DNA of 64,000 nt from Streptomyces sp. F63 (GTDB lineage Bacteria > Actinomycetota > Actinomycetes > Streptomycetales > Streptomycetaceae): assembly GCF_018070345.1 (NCBI RefSeq), contig NZ_JAGPXX010000032.1, positions 1-64,000 of the forward strand, read 5' to 3'. This document shows positions 1 through 7,775 of the stretch, one piece after another. A model generated the notes under the pieces. It searched no databases and was not told where the DNA came from. It saw only the letters and a list, made by a program, of their open reading frames with translations. Position numbers and translations under genes: made by a program. The first letter of the stretch is position 1. Every line of letters starts with the position of its first letter.

Positions 1-242
1 CCCCCGGGGGGGGGGGGGGCGAGGGACCGCCCGGCCGCACCGTCGCGTCACGGGGCCTCCACCGCCGGAGCGCGGCTCCCCGGGCCCCCGCGATGTCGGC
101 GGCCGCGACTACGATGGCCGACCAGACGGGCCCTCGCGCACCGGCCCGGGGCCCGGCACCGGTGCGGCCGGGTCCGGCCCGGGGAGGGGCTTCCACCGAC
201 GGCCCGGCGGGGGCCGGGGAAACCGTACGGGAGGGCTGCTGC
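1..242. other. Left-edge stretch without a gene
   Basis: The window opens with five C and then a run of fourteen G (positions 6-19), an unusually long homopolymer. The rest is GC-rich sequence upstream of the first gene. Reading frames open here on both strands but have no ribosome site and a Pro/Ala/Gly/Arg composition expected of shadow frames. Confidence 0.5.
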
Positions 243-1622
243 GTGACGGCGCGACAGGACACCACGGCCGCCCGGGCCCGCCGCCGCACCGGCCCGGCGC
301 GCGCCGCCTCCCCGGCGCCGGAGCACTCCACCGCGCCCGGCCCCGGTGCCGCTCCCGGTGACGATCCGCTGCTCGCCGACCTCATGCCCTGGTCGGTCCC
401 GCCCCTGCGCACCGGGCGCTCCTGGGTGCTCGCCCCGGACCCCGGCACGCTCACGGCGCGCTGGGACCGCCTGCTGCGCGGTGACGGCCCGGCCGAGCGG
501 GAGCGGCTGTTCCGGCCCTCCCGGGCGCGGGGCCTGCGCACGGCCCTTCCCCAGCTCCCCGGCCACGGCGCCGGCACCGGCCCCCTCGCGGAGGAGGCCG
601 GGCCCTGCCCGGAGCCGGTGCGCATCCTCCACGCGCCCTTCGACCGGCAGTGGCTGATCCCCGACCAGCGCCTGCTGGACGCGGCCCGGCCGGAGCTCTG
701 GCGGGTCGCCGACGAGCACCAGCTGTTCGCCGTCGAGCCGGGCCCCGCGCCCCGCTCCGCCGGGTCCGCCCGCGCCGACGGCTCCGGCGGTCCCGGCGCC
801 CCGGCGGAGGAGCCGCTGGTCTTCTCCGCGCTGCTCCCCGAGGGCCGTTCCCCGGCGGGCCGGCCCGGTCGCATCCGGCCGCTGTTCCGCCGCCCCGGCG
901 GCCGGGAGCCGAACCTCGCCCCCGGGCTGACGGAGCTGCTGACGGAGCGGCTCGGCGTCCCGGTGGACGCAGTGGACGTCCTGTCCTGGACGGCGGCCGC
1001 GGCCCGGCCCCGGGGCGGGGGCCACTCCGTGCCGCTGCCGCTCTCGGCGGAGGTCTGGCGGGACGGTGTCGCCCTGGGCCGCCGGGTCCTCTGGCTGCAC
1101 ACCTTCGGCGCGCGCTGCGGGGAGACGCCGGACGCCCGCCCGAAGCTCCCGGGCGGCCGGCGCCCGTACGTCCGCGCCGCGCTCCCCACCGGTCCGCACG
1201 CCCTGCCCGCCGAACCGCTGTACGACGCGGAGGAGCGGGCGCTGCTGCTCGGGGAGGGCCGGATCGCGCCGGTGCCCCCGGACGCCTGGCGGTTCGAGGC
1301 CTCGGGGGTCCCGGTGCTCGCCCAGTGGTACGAGCGGCGCACGGCCCCGGCGGAGCCCGGCACCCTGAACGCGGTCCGCCCGGCGGGCTGGCCGCCGGCC
1401 CTGACCTCCGAGCTGCTGGAACTGATCACCGTGCTGGCCCTGCTCGGCGAACTCCGCACGGAGCGGCAGCGGCTGGCGGAGCGGCTGGCCGCGGGCCCGC
1501 GTCTCACCGCCGCCGGACTGCGCCGCGGCGGCATCCTGCCGCCGCCCGCCGCCGCCCGCCGTCCCGCCTCCGTACTGGACCGCCCGGAGGAGGGCCCGAA
1601 CGGTCAGTTCGCCCTGCTCTAG
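243..1622 (+). CDS. Type ISP restriction/modification-like protein, recognition domain only
   Basis: The 459-residue product resembles the free-standing proteins of actinomycetes that match the C-terminal specificity region of type ISP restriction-modification enzymes (LlaBIII/LlaGI family). Characteristic stretches are HAPFDRQWLIPDQR near residue 130 and LNAVRPAGWPP near residue 374, followed by a helical tail. I see no SAM-binding motif, no NPPY-type catalytic motif, no helicase and no nuclease motif, so it should not cut or methylate by itself. Full type ISP enzymes are around 1,500 residues. The GTG at 243 was chosen because GGGAGG lies about 7 bases upstream; the frame stays open to 93 but that extension is low complexity. 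No partner subunit is adjacent. The family assignment is from memory of related sequences. Confidence 0.55.
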   Translation: MTARQDTTAARARRRTGPARAASPAPEHSTAPGPGAAPGDDPLLADLMPWSVPPLRTGRSWVLAPDPGTLTARWDRLLRGDGPAERERLFRPSRARGLRTALPQLPGHGAGTGPLAEEAGPCPEPVRILHAPFDRQWLIPDQRLLDAARPELWRVADEHQLFAVEPGPAPRSAGSARADGSGGPGAPAEEPLVFSALLPEGRSPAGRPGRIRPLFRRPGGREPNLAPGLTELLTERLGVPVDAVDVLSWTAAAARPRGGGHSVPLPLSAEVWRDGVALGRRVLWLHTFGARCGETPDARPKLPGGRRPYVRAALPTGPHALPAEPLYDAEERALLLGEGRIAPVPPDAWRFEASGVPVLAQWYERRTAPAEPGTLNAVRPAGWPPALTSELLELITVLALLGELRTERQRLAERLAAGPRLTAAGLRRGGILPPPAAARRPASVLDRPEEGPNGQFALL

Positions 1623-1897
1623 AATCCCGTCCGGCCGCTCCCGCCCGGTCCGCGGCGCACGGCCCCGGCACCCTCACCGCGCCGTCCGGCGCCCCCGCGC
1701 GCCCGGGCCGCCGACGGCCCTCGGCCGTCCGGGGAAGGGCCGCCGTCCGGCGAACGGCCGCGGACCGGGGCCGGTCCGCCGCGAAGGGCCGGCCCGGACC
1801 CGGCGGCCGGTCCCGTGCGGTGCGGTGCGGCACGGTGCGGTGAGCAAGATCACCTCCTCTGGCGCGGGCGGCGGGGCACAGGGTAGGACCTGGGGGC

Positions 1898-3148
1898 ATG
1901 GACAACGCCCAGGACCGCCCCGAGCCACCGCGAAGCGAGCGGCAGCCGCAGCCGCAGCCGCAGCCGCAGCCGCTGGAGGGCATCACCGTCGTCGCCGTCG
2001 AGCAGGCCGTCTCCGCGCCGTTCGCCACCCGTCAGCTGGCCGACCTCGGCGCCCGCGTCATCAAGGTGGAGCGGCCCGACGGCGGTGACTTCGCCCGCGG
2101 CTACGACACCGCGGCCCGCGGCCTGGCCTCGCACTTCGTCTGGGCCAACCGCGGCAAGGAGTCCCTGGCCCTCGACCTCAAGGACCCGCGCGGCCGGGAG
2201 CTGCTGGAGGAACTGGTCCGGGACGCGGACGTCTTCGTGCAGAACCTCGCCCAGGGCGCCGCCGCCCGGCTGGGCCTGGACGCGGCGGCACTGTGCGCGC
2301 GCCACCCCCGGCTGGTGGCCGTGGACATCTCCGGCTACGGCCCCGGGGGCCCGTACGCGCACAAGCGTGCCTACGACATGCTCGTCCAGTGCGAGGCGGG
2401 ACTCGTCTCGGTCACCGGCACCCCGGAACAGCCGGTCAAGGCGGGGATTCCGGCGGCCGACATCGCCGCCGCCATGTACGCCTTCTCCGGCGTGCTGGCC
2501 GCCCTGCTGCGGCGCGGCACCACGGGGCGCGGCGGACCGGTGGAGGTGTCGATGTTCGACGCGCTGGCCGAGTGGATGGGGCATCCGCTGCACCACGGGA
2601 TGCACGGCGGCCCGGCCCCGGCCCGTACCGGCCTGGCACACGCGGTCATCGCCCCGTACGACGCCTATCCGACCGCCGACGGCACACCGGTGCTGCTCTC
2701 GGTGCAGAACGACCGGGAATGGCGCCGGCTCGCCGAACAGGTGCTCGGAAGACCGGAGTTGGCGGACGACCCGGCGTACGCCACCAATGTGGCCCGTACG
2801 GAGAACCGGGCCCGGACCGACGCGGTGGTCGCCCGGGCGCTCGCCGCGCTGACGGCGCGGGAGGCCGTGGCACTGCTGGAGGGGGCGGGCATCGCCTGCG
2901 CCCGGCTCAACGGGGTGGACGAGCTGGCCGGACATCCACAGCTGGCCGCCCGGGACCGGTGGCGGGAGGTGGGTTCGCCCGTGGGCGCCCTGCGGACGCT
3001 GCTGCCACCCATCGGGCTGCCGGGCGGGGAGCCACCGCGGCTGGGTCCGGTGCCGGCGCTCGGCGAGCACACCGACGCGCTGCTGGGCGAGCTCGGGCTG
3101 CCGGAGGGGCGCGTCACGGCGCTGCGCCGGGAGGGTGTGATCCGCTGA
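1898..3148 (+). CDS. Class III CoA-transferase (CaiB/BaiF family)
   Basis: A 416-residue CoA-transferase that should move CoA between carboxylic acids in the cytoplasm through an aspartyl-CoA thioester. The N-terminal half has the family pattern: LADLGARVIKVERP near residues 48-60, NRGKESLALDLK near 84-95, and the predicted nucleophile Asp160 in KRAYDMLVQ. The C-terminal lobe contains the usual dimer-forming AHAVIAPYDAYPTADG stretch. Length is normal for the family. Residues 17-25 are a Gln-Pro repeat encoded by a short tandem repeat and are probably disordered. The substrate cannot be told from sequence, and no partner acyl-CoA enzyme is next to it. Confidence 0.88.
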   Translation: MDNAQDRPEPPRSERQPQPQPQPQPLEGITVVAVEQAVSAPFATRQLADLGARVIKVERPDGGDFARGYDTAARGLASHFVWANRGKESLALDLKDPRGRELLEELVRDADVFVQNLAQGAAARLGLDAAALCARHPRLVAVDISGYGPGGPYAHKRAYDMLVQCEAGLVSVTGTPEQPVKAGIPAADIAAAMYAFSGVLAALLRRGTTGRGGPVEVSMFDALAEWMGHPLHHGMHGGPAPARTGLAHAVIAPYDAYPTADGTPVLLSVQNDREWRRLAEQVLGRPELADDPAYATNVARTENRARTDAVVARALAALTAREAVALLEGAGIACARLNGVDELAGHPQLAARDRWREVGSPVGALRTLLPPIGLPGGEPPRLGPVPALGEHTDALLGELGLPEGRVTALRREGVIR

Positions 3149-3221
3149 GCCCCCGGGCCGGAGGGTGCGCGGGGCGGGGCCGGATGCGGGACGGACCGGG
3201 GGCTGGGCGCGGGCGGGGTCC

Positions 3222-3280
3222 GGCCGTGGTGGCCGAGGGAGGCCGGCCGTGGTGGCCGGAAGGGCTAGCCGTGGTTGCCG
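3222..3280. repeat. Three copies of a 14-bp motif, period 22-23 bp
   Basis: GGCCGTGGTGGCCG occurs at 3222-3235 and 3245-3258, with a diverged third copy at 3267-3280. The third copy overlaps the last codons of the minus-strand gene ending at 3265. The array lies in the convergent gap behind the CoA-transferase gene. Confidence 0.7.
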
Positions 3281-3537
3281 AAGAGGGACCGCCGCAGCCG
3301 CCGCAGCGGTGCGAAGAGCGAGACCCGCGACACCCGCGCGCGCCGGCTCGACGGGGCGTGCCGCACGTCCCGCGCGGTGAGTTCCCGCATCAGCAGGGTG
3401 GCCTCCTCCGTCTCGCGCTGCGGCACGGCGGGGCCGGCCAGCACGGCGAGATGGCGGTCGAGGCGCGAACTGCTCGCGCTGTTCCCGCAGTTGATGGCAG
3501 GCACTCGGGGCCTGCTCCGCGTCGTTATCTGTTCCAT
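3265..3537 (-). CDS. Small conserved Streptomyces protein, function unknown
   Basis: A 90-residue basic protein. The ATG at 3537 follows GGGGAGA by about 3 bases; an in-frame start upstream (3603) has no ribosome site. The central motif VPAINCGNSASSSRLDRH and the following VLAGPAVPQRETEEA look like a family I recognise as a conserved hypothetical of streptomycetes, but I know no function. There is no signal peptide or membrane segment. The C-terminus is Arg-rich and ends FGNHG. The gene is transcribed alone, convergent with the CoA-transferase gene. Confidence 0.6.
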   Translation of the reverse strand: MEQITTRSRPRVPAINCGNSASSSRLDRHLAVLAGPAVPQRETEEATLLMRELTARDVRHAPSSRRARVSRVSLFAPLRRLRRSLFGNHG

Positions 3538-3817
3538 GATTCTCCCCACCCAAACGAGGGCACCCGGCCCGGGCAGGTTAACCCTACCGCCCCGGCACGT
3601 CACCCGCGCATCCGCGTATCCCGACTCGGCTGTCCGGTAAGGCGGTTGACGTACCCGGATCGCTACCCGCCCTGCGCCGCGGCACTCCGCCGCGGTGTGC
3701 CGCGGACGGTGCGCGCCCGGCGTGTCGCGGCACGGGGCGGGCGCGACGGGCGCACCGCTCCGCCGCCCGGGTGCCGGGCGCGCGCCCCGGAAGGAGCGGC
3801 CCTCGGCACCGGACGGC
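3538..3817. other. Intergenic stretch upstream of the small gene
   Basis: No gene is supported here. The stretch lies between the start of the 90-residue gene and the terminator of the SGNH hydrolase gene, both on the minus strand. The TAGGGT at about 3583-3588 (minus strand) could be part of a promoter -10 region, but no convincing -35 partner is visible. Confidence 0.4.
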
Positions 3818-3860
3818 GCCCGCCGGCGGGACCCTCCCGAGCGGGGTCCCGCCGGCGGGC
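3818..3860 (-). terminator. Terminator hairpin after the SGNH hydrolase gene
   Basis: A perfect 17-bp inverted repeat (arms 3818-3834 and 3844-3860, 9-base loop) starts 25 bases past the stop codon of the SGNH hydrolase gene. There is no long U tract, which is usual for streptomycetes. Confidence 0.8.
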
Positions 3861-3884
3861 CGGTTCAGGTGATCCGGCCGGCCG

Positions 3885-4688
3885 TCAGGCGAGCGAGCGG
3901 AGCACCGGGAGGTAGCCACCCGACTGCCCGGCGGCGGTGGGGTGGTAGGAGTGGTTGATGGGCCAGGTCACGCTGTGGATCCAGGAGCTTCCCGAGCAGA
4001 TCTCGTGCCCGGCGAAGGTGGGCCGTACGTCGCCGAAGGCGTAGCCGTGGTCGGCGGCACGCTTGGCCGTCACGTCGTTGAGGTTGTCGGACGCGGCGTT
4101 GAGCGCGGAGCGCTCCGCCTCGCTCAGCCCGACGATGCAGCTGCCGTTGAGCTGGTAGAGACGCGGGTAGCCGAGCACGACGACGCGGGCCGCGGGGGCC
4201 TTGGCCTTGATCGCCGAGTACACCTGGTCGAGCTTGCCGGGAAGCGTGTTGTTCATGTAGGCGCGCGCGTCCGCGACCGCGTCGAGGCAGGTGCTCTTGG
4301 AGCTGAGGACGCAGGTGGTCATCACATCGGCGAATCCGGCGTCGTTGCCGCCGACGCTGATGCTGACCAGGCCGGTCGAGGAGTTGAGCGGGCCGAGCTG
4401 GTTGTTCAGCACATCACCGGTCTTGGCACCCGAGCAGGCGGTGAAGTGGAACGAGGAGGGCGAGTTGGCGGCGGCCCACAGCGGGCCGAAGGCCTTGCTG
4501 CTGCGCTTGCAGTCGCCGCTCGCGCTGTCGTAGCTGCCGGCCCCGAGGCCGGAGGCGTACGAGTCGCCCAGCGCGACGTAGCCGGTGGCGGCCTGTTCGG
4601 CGGCGTGGGCGGCGCCGGCGCCGGTCAGGGTGAGTGCGGCGGAGAGAAGGAGTGCGGCCAGGGTGGCCGCACGGCGGAAGAGTCTCAC
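3885..4688 (-). CDS. Secreted SGNH/GDSL lipase-esterase
   Basis: A 267-residue secreted hydrolase of the SGNH fold, expected to cleave esters outside the cell. Block I is GDSYASG with nucleophile Ser43, block III is GGNDAG with Asn115, and block V is SYHPTAAGQ with His249. Residues 1-30 form a Sec signal peptide ending in AHAA, and six or more Cys residues in the mature part suggest disulfides. GTG 4688 is preceded by GGAGG with 4-base spacing, which decides against the longer frame to 4778. It resembles characterised Streptomyces extracellular lipases of this size. It is monocistronic, with its own promoter candidate and terminator. Confidence 0.9.
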   Translation of the reverse strand: MRLFRRAATLAALLLSAALTLTGAGAAHAAEQAATGYVALGDSYASGLGAGSYDSASGDCKRSSKAFGPLWAAANSPSSFHFTACSGAKTGDVLNNQLGPLNSSTGLVSISVGGNDAGFADVMTTCVLSSKSTCLDAVADARAYMNNTLPGKLDQVYSAIKAKAPAARVVVLGYPRLYQLNGSCIVGLSEAERSALNAASDNLNDVTAKRAADHGYAFGDVRPTFAGHEICSGSSWIHSVTWPINHSYHPTAAGQSGGYLPVLRSLA

Positions 4689-4754
4689 GGAACCTCCGGG
4701 GAGCAGGATCTCTGTGGGGAACGGGGTGGTGGGTGGCGCTGTTCTGTCGTGGCC

Positions 4755-4795
4755 ATGCCAAATTTTTGACGAGGGCATGTCAATCCTGCATGTCA
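4755..4795 (-). promoter_or_regulatory. Candidate promoter with direct repeat for the SGNH hydrolase gene
   Basis: On the minus strand TTGACA (4783-4778) is followed after 17 bases by TGGCAT (4760-4755), fitting a vegetative sigma factor promoter about 70 bases before the GTG. The octamer GCATGTCA (plus strand) occurs twice, at 4775-4782 and 4788-4795, with starts 13 bases apart. One copy overlaps the -35 hexamer, so a regulator bound there could control the promoter. Confidence 0.5.
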
Positions 4796-4916
4796 GTACG
4801 GACCCCGCGACCGGCCGTGGGGGCGGCTGCGTGGCCTGGATATGACATCCCCCTGAAACATCCGGTCTACGCGCGTGCCGGGGTGAAAGTTTCCCCTCGG
4901 GGGCGGATCTGACGGC

Positions 4917-5589
4917 GTGAAGGCACCAATCACGACTTTCCGGTCACCGGCCCCAGCAGCCCCCCGCGGACCGTCCCGCCTTGACGGGCGCGGGCGCGGT
5001 CTCTCCGCCGGCCGCAACACCGGTGTCGCCGCGGCCGGCGGCGGCATCCCGGCCTTCCTCGACGAGGACGCGGCCGCCGAACCGGACCGGCCGCGCGGCC
5101 CGCAGGAGACACCGGGCGCCCTCGACCTCGTGCTCGACCGGAACCAGCTGCGCGATCCGGCCGCGGCCGGGCTGGAGACCGGCGGACACCACCACACCCG
5201 TCCGCAGCCGGACACGCTCACCGCGCCGCGGCTCCGGTCCGGACTGACGCGCCGTCGGGACCTCCTCGCCGGGGAACCGGGACGGTGCCCGGTGACGTTC
5301 GCCCCTCCGTACGGCTACTCCAGCAGACGGGGGCGGACCGCTCGTACGGGCGGCGGGGTTCCGGCAGTCGCTCGCGGTGGGCAACGCGCCGGCGGAGCGG
5401 CGCCACGGCCCGTACGCCCTGCGGCGGGTCACCGTCCGCCGGACCACCGGCATCGAGGAGTCCGAACGGCTCGTCGAGGGGCGGGCGCTCGGCCGGGTCT
5501 TCGCCCGGGACCGGACCCTGACACAGGGATACGCCCTCGTCCGCCGATCACGGCAAGCTCTCCGGAAGGCGACCCGCGCCGGTGACTGA
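4917..5589 (+). pseudogene. Frameshifted coding remnant, family unknown
   Basis: From about 4917 to 5330 one forward frame has Streptomyces-like third-position G/C and reads as protein (for example IPAFLDEDAAAEPDRPRG). From 5293 to 5589 a second forward frame shows the same bias and ends in a normal stop (GIEESERLVEGRALGRVF). Together they look like one gene split by a frameshift near 5293-5340. I do not recognise the family, and no ribosome site precedes the first part. It could instead be two unrelated short open frames. Confidence 0.35.
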
Positions 5590-5712
5590 CGCGACCACCA
5601 CCGCCCCGGCCGGGGGGCGCGCCGCCGGGAGCCCCGGCGCCCCGGGCGGGGCCCGGCTGCCCGTACGTCCTGCCGCCCCGTGTGTCCGGCCCCGCGCGGT
5701 CCGGCCCCCTGG

Positions 5713-6090
5713 TCAGTCCGCGCCGTAGGCGGCGCGCAGGGCCTCCTCGGCGGCCGCCAGGGCCGCCGCGCGGTCGAGCCCGAGCCGGCGGACGCGCCGC
5801 GCGTACGCCTGCGCCGCGGCGGCGGCCTCGCGTGCCGCGCCCTCGCCCGCGGCGGCCACGAAGGTGCCGTTGCGGCCGCGGGTCTCGATCACCCCGTCGG
5901 TCTCCAGCGCGCGGTACGCCTTGGCCACCGTGTTGGCGGCGAGCCCCAGTTGGCCGGCGAGGGCCCGCACCGTCGGCAGCCGGTAGCCGGCCGGGAGCCG
6001 CCCCGACCGGGCCTGGTCCGCGACTTGCGAGCGCAGTTGCTCGTACGGTGCGTCGGACGAGCCGGGATCGACGGTGACCTTCAGACTCAC
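5713..6090 (-). CDS. GntR-family regulator, YtrA-like short form
   Basis: A 125-residue one-domain GntR regulator. A winged helix-turn-helix occupies roughly residues 15-75 (YEQLRSQVADQARSG, then LPTVRALAGQLGLAANTVAKAY). A short helical C-terminal tail of about 45 residues replaces a ligand domain, as in the YtrA subfamily. These proteins usually repress adjacent ABC transporter genes, but none lies next to it here; the neighbours are the pseudogene remnant and the methyltransferase-NUDIX gene on the same strand. ATG 6090 has GAGGAG-type bases upstream (TGAGGAGAGTCACC). Confidence 0.85.
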   Translation of the reverse strand: MSLKVTVDPGSSDAPYEQLRSQVADQARSGRLPAGYRLPTVRALAGQLGLAANTVAKAYRALETDGVIETRGRNGTFVAAAGEGAAREAAAAAQAYARRVRRLGLDRAAALAAAEEALRAAYGAD

Positions 6091-6256
6091 AGGTGACTCT
6101 CCTCACGGTGCGCCGGTCGGGGCTCCATTGTCGGCCACCGGCACCGGCCGTGCGCGCCGCTCCGCCGGGCCGGGGGCCGGACGGGCGCCGGGGTGGAGCG
6201 CGCGGACGGCCGGACGGGGCCGGAAGCGGCGGGCCGGGACGGCCGGAAGGGCCGGG

Positions 6257-7456
6257 TCAGCCGGACCCGCGGTCCGTGACCGGGAGGGACACGGCGCGGA
6301 CGGGGCCCGCCGGGTCGTGCGCGACGGGGTCGTCCGGCAGCTGCCAGTGGAGGACGAAGCGGTCGCCCGCCCGGTACGCCTCCAGGCCGGCCCGGCAGTA
6401 GGCGACCATGTCGTCCGGCAGCCGGGCCAGCGGGCACCAGCGGAACTCCGAGCACTTCTCCGGCTCCCGGTTGACGGGCTCGCCGCCCGCCCCGTACACG
6501 GCCTCGAAGAACCAGCCGATGCGCGGCTCTCCGCCGGGCCCGCGGTGCTGCATGACCAGTGCGGCGCGCAGGTCCTCCGGCGCGAGGTCGAGCCCGGCCT
6601 CCTCCCGGGCCTCGCGGATCACCGCCTCGCGTACGTCCTCGCCGTCCTCGGCGTGCCCGGACGGCACGCCGAGGAGGCCGTCGCCGTATCCCGTGCCGGA
6701 CCGCCGGGCGAGCAGCACTTCGTCACCCCGGCGGAGGACGAGGTGGACGTCGACCACCTCCGTGTGCCGGCGGGCCGGTGCGAGCCGGGCCACCAGGGCG
6801 TACCGCTCGTCGTCGACCGGCCGGCCCCACAACGCCGGGTCTCCCGACAGCCGTTCGAGCCGGGTCCGGTCCGCGAGCGGGGCGACGGCCGCCTCCAGTT
6901 CGGACACCGGCAGCCCGGCGGGGCTCGCCGTGCCCCACACCCCCTCGATCAGCACCAGCCGGCCGCCGGGACGGAGCAGCCCGGCCCAGTGCCGCAGCAC
7001 GGCGGCGGGGTCGGGCATCAGCCAGAGCACATGGCGGGCCAGGACGACGTCGTAGCGGCGGGTGCCCACCGGCGGGGCGGCGGCGTCGCCGGTCAGCACC
7101 CCGGCGCCGGTGCCGGCGAGCTTGGCGCGGGCCAGCTCCGCCATGCGGAGGGAGCTGTCGACGCCGGTCACCCGGTGTCCCTGCCCGGCGGCGAGCAGTG
7201 CCAGGCTGCCGGTGCCGCAGCCCAGGTCGAGGACGTCGGACGGTTCGCCGGGCAGCCAGTCCGCCAGCCGCGCGGACCACGCGGCCCGTACGGCCGGGTC
7301 GCGCAGCCCGTGGTCGGGCTCCTCGTCGAACTCCGGGGCGGCGGCGTCCCAGTAGCCGGTATCCGCGGCAGCGGATCCGGCCGCACTCCACGGGGACGGG
7401 CGGGCGGGGGGCGGTGGGGGCGCCGGTGTGGACGGCGCGATGCTGTCATCGGTCAC
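6257..7456 (-). CDS. Bifunctional class I SAM methyltransferase / NUDIX hydrolase
   Basis: A 399-residue fusion. Residues about 60-220 are a Rossmann methyltransferase with motif I VLDLGCGTGSLALLAA (75-90), acidic Asp100, and a post-motif LLRPGGRLVLIEG. Residues about 232-385 are a NUDIX hydrolase whose box runs from Gly267 to Leu289 (GHAEDGEDVREAVIREA... with REAREEAGL). The first 30 residues are Pro/Ala-rich. GTG 7456 was chosen because both domains and the TDDS start fit; a longer open frame exists upstream in low-complexity sequence. Such fusions occur in Streptomyces. The NUDIX half may sanitise or recycle a nucleotide, and the methyl acceptor is unknown. It is probably a single-gene unit. 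Confidence 0.85.
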   Translation of the reverse strand: MTDDSIAPSTPAPPPPPARPSPWSAAGSAAADTGYWDAAAPEFDEEPDHGLRDPAVRAAWSARLADWLPGEPSDVLDLGCGTGSLALLAAGQGHRVTGVDSSLRMAELARAKLAGTGAGVLTGDAAAPPVGTRRYDVVLARHVLWLMPDPAAVLRHWAGLLRPGGRLVLIEGVWGTASPAGLPVSELEAAVAPLADRTRLERLSGDPALWGRPVDDERYALVARLAPARRHTEVVDVHLVLRRGDEVLLARRSGTGYGDGLLGVPSGHAEDGEDVREAVIREAREEAGLDLAPEDLRAALVMQHRGPGGEPRIGWFFEAVYGAGGEPVNREPEKCSEFRWCPLARLPDDMVAYCRAGLEAYRAGDRFVLHWQLPDDPVAHDPAGPVRAVSLPVTDRGSG

Positions 7457-7543
7457 GGTGAGATCCTGGCAGCGGCCACTGACACGGCTACCGCCGAGCG
7501 GATCACGGGGGGGCGTGGCCCGGACCTGGCCCTGAGGTTCCGG

Positions 7544-7589
7544 CCCGGAAGCTCCGGCCTGACGGTCCCGGAAGCTCCGGCCTGACGGT
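7544..7589. repeat. Tandem duplicate of 23 bp in the intergenic gap
   Basis: Two perfect 23-bp copies (7544-7566 and 7567-7589) are followed by a partial third. Each holds CCGGA-AGC-TCCGG, a small hairpin. The 319-base gap 7457-7775 between the methyltransferase-NUDIX gene and the carboxyltransferase gene holds nothing else I can support. Confidence 0.8.
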
Positions 7590-7775
7590 TCCGGCCTCGT
7601 CACCGACGGGGCGGCCGGGCCGTTCCCGCGTCGTTCCGCCCGGTCACGAGCTCGCGCTCGGGGCATCGGCCGGCGGGGCCGCGCCCGAACGGCGTCCGGC
7701 CCGAGGGCACCCTGCCGGGACGGGGAGGCGTCGACGAGCGGTGCCGCCGGAGGGACCGGACGCGCGGCGGCCACG

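Noticed and set aside
48-1199. Long minus-strand open frame opposite the type ISP-like gene
   Set aside because: Arg/Gly/Ala-rich translation with no motif; an antisense shadow frame typical of high-GC DNA.
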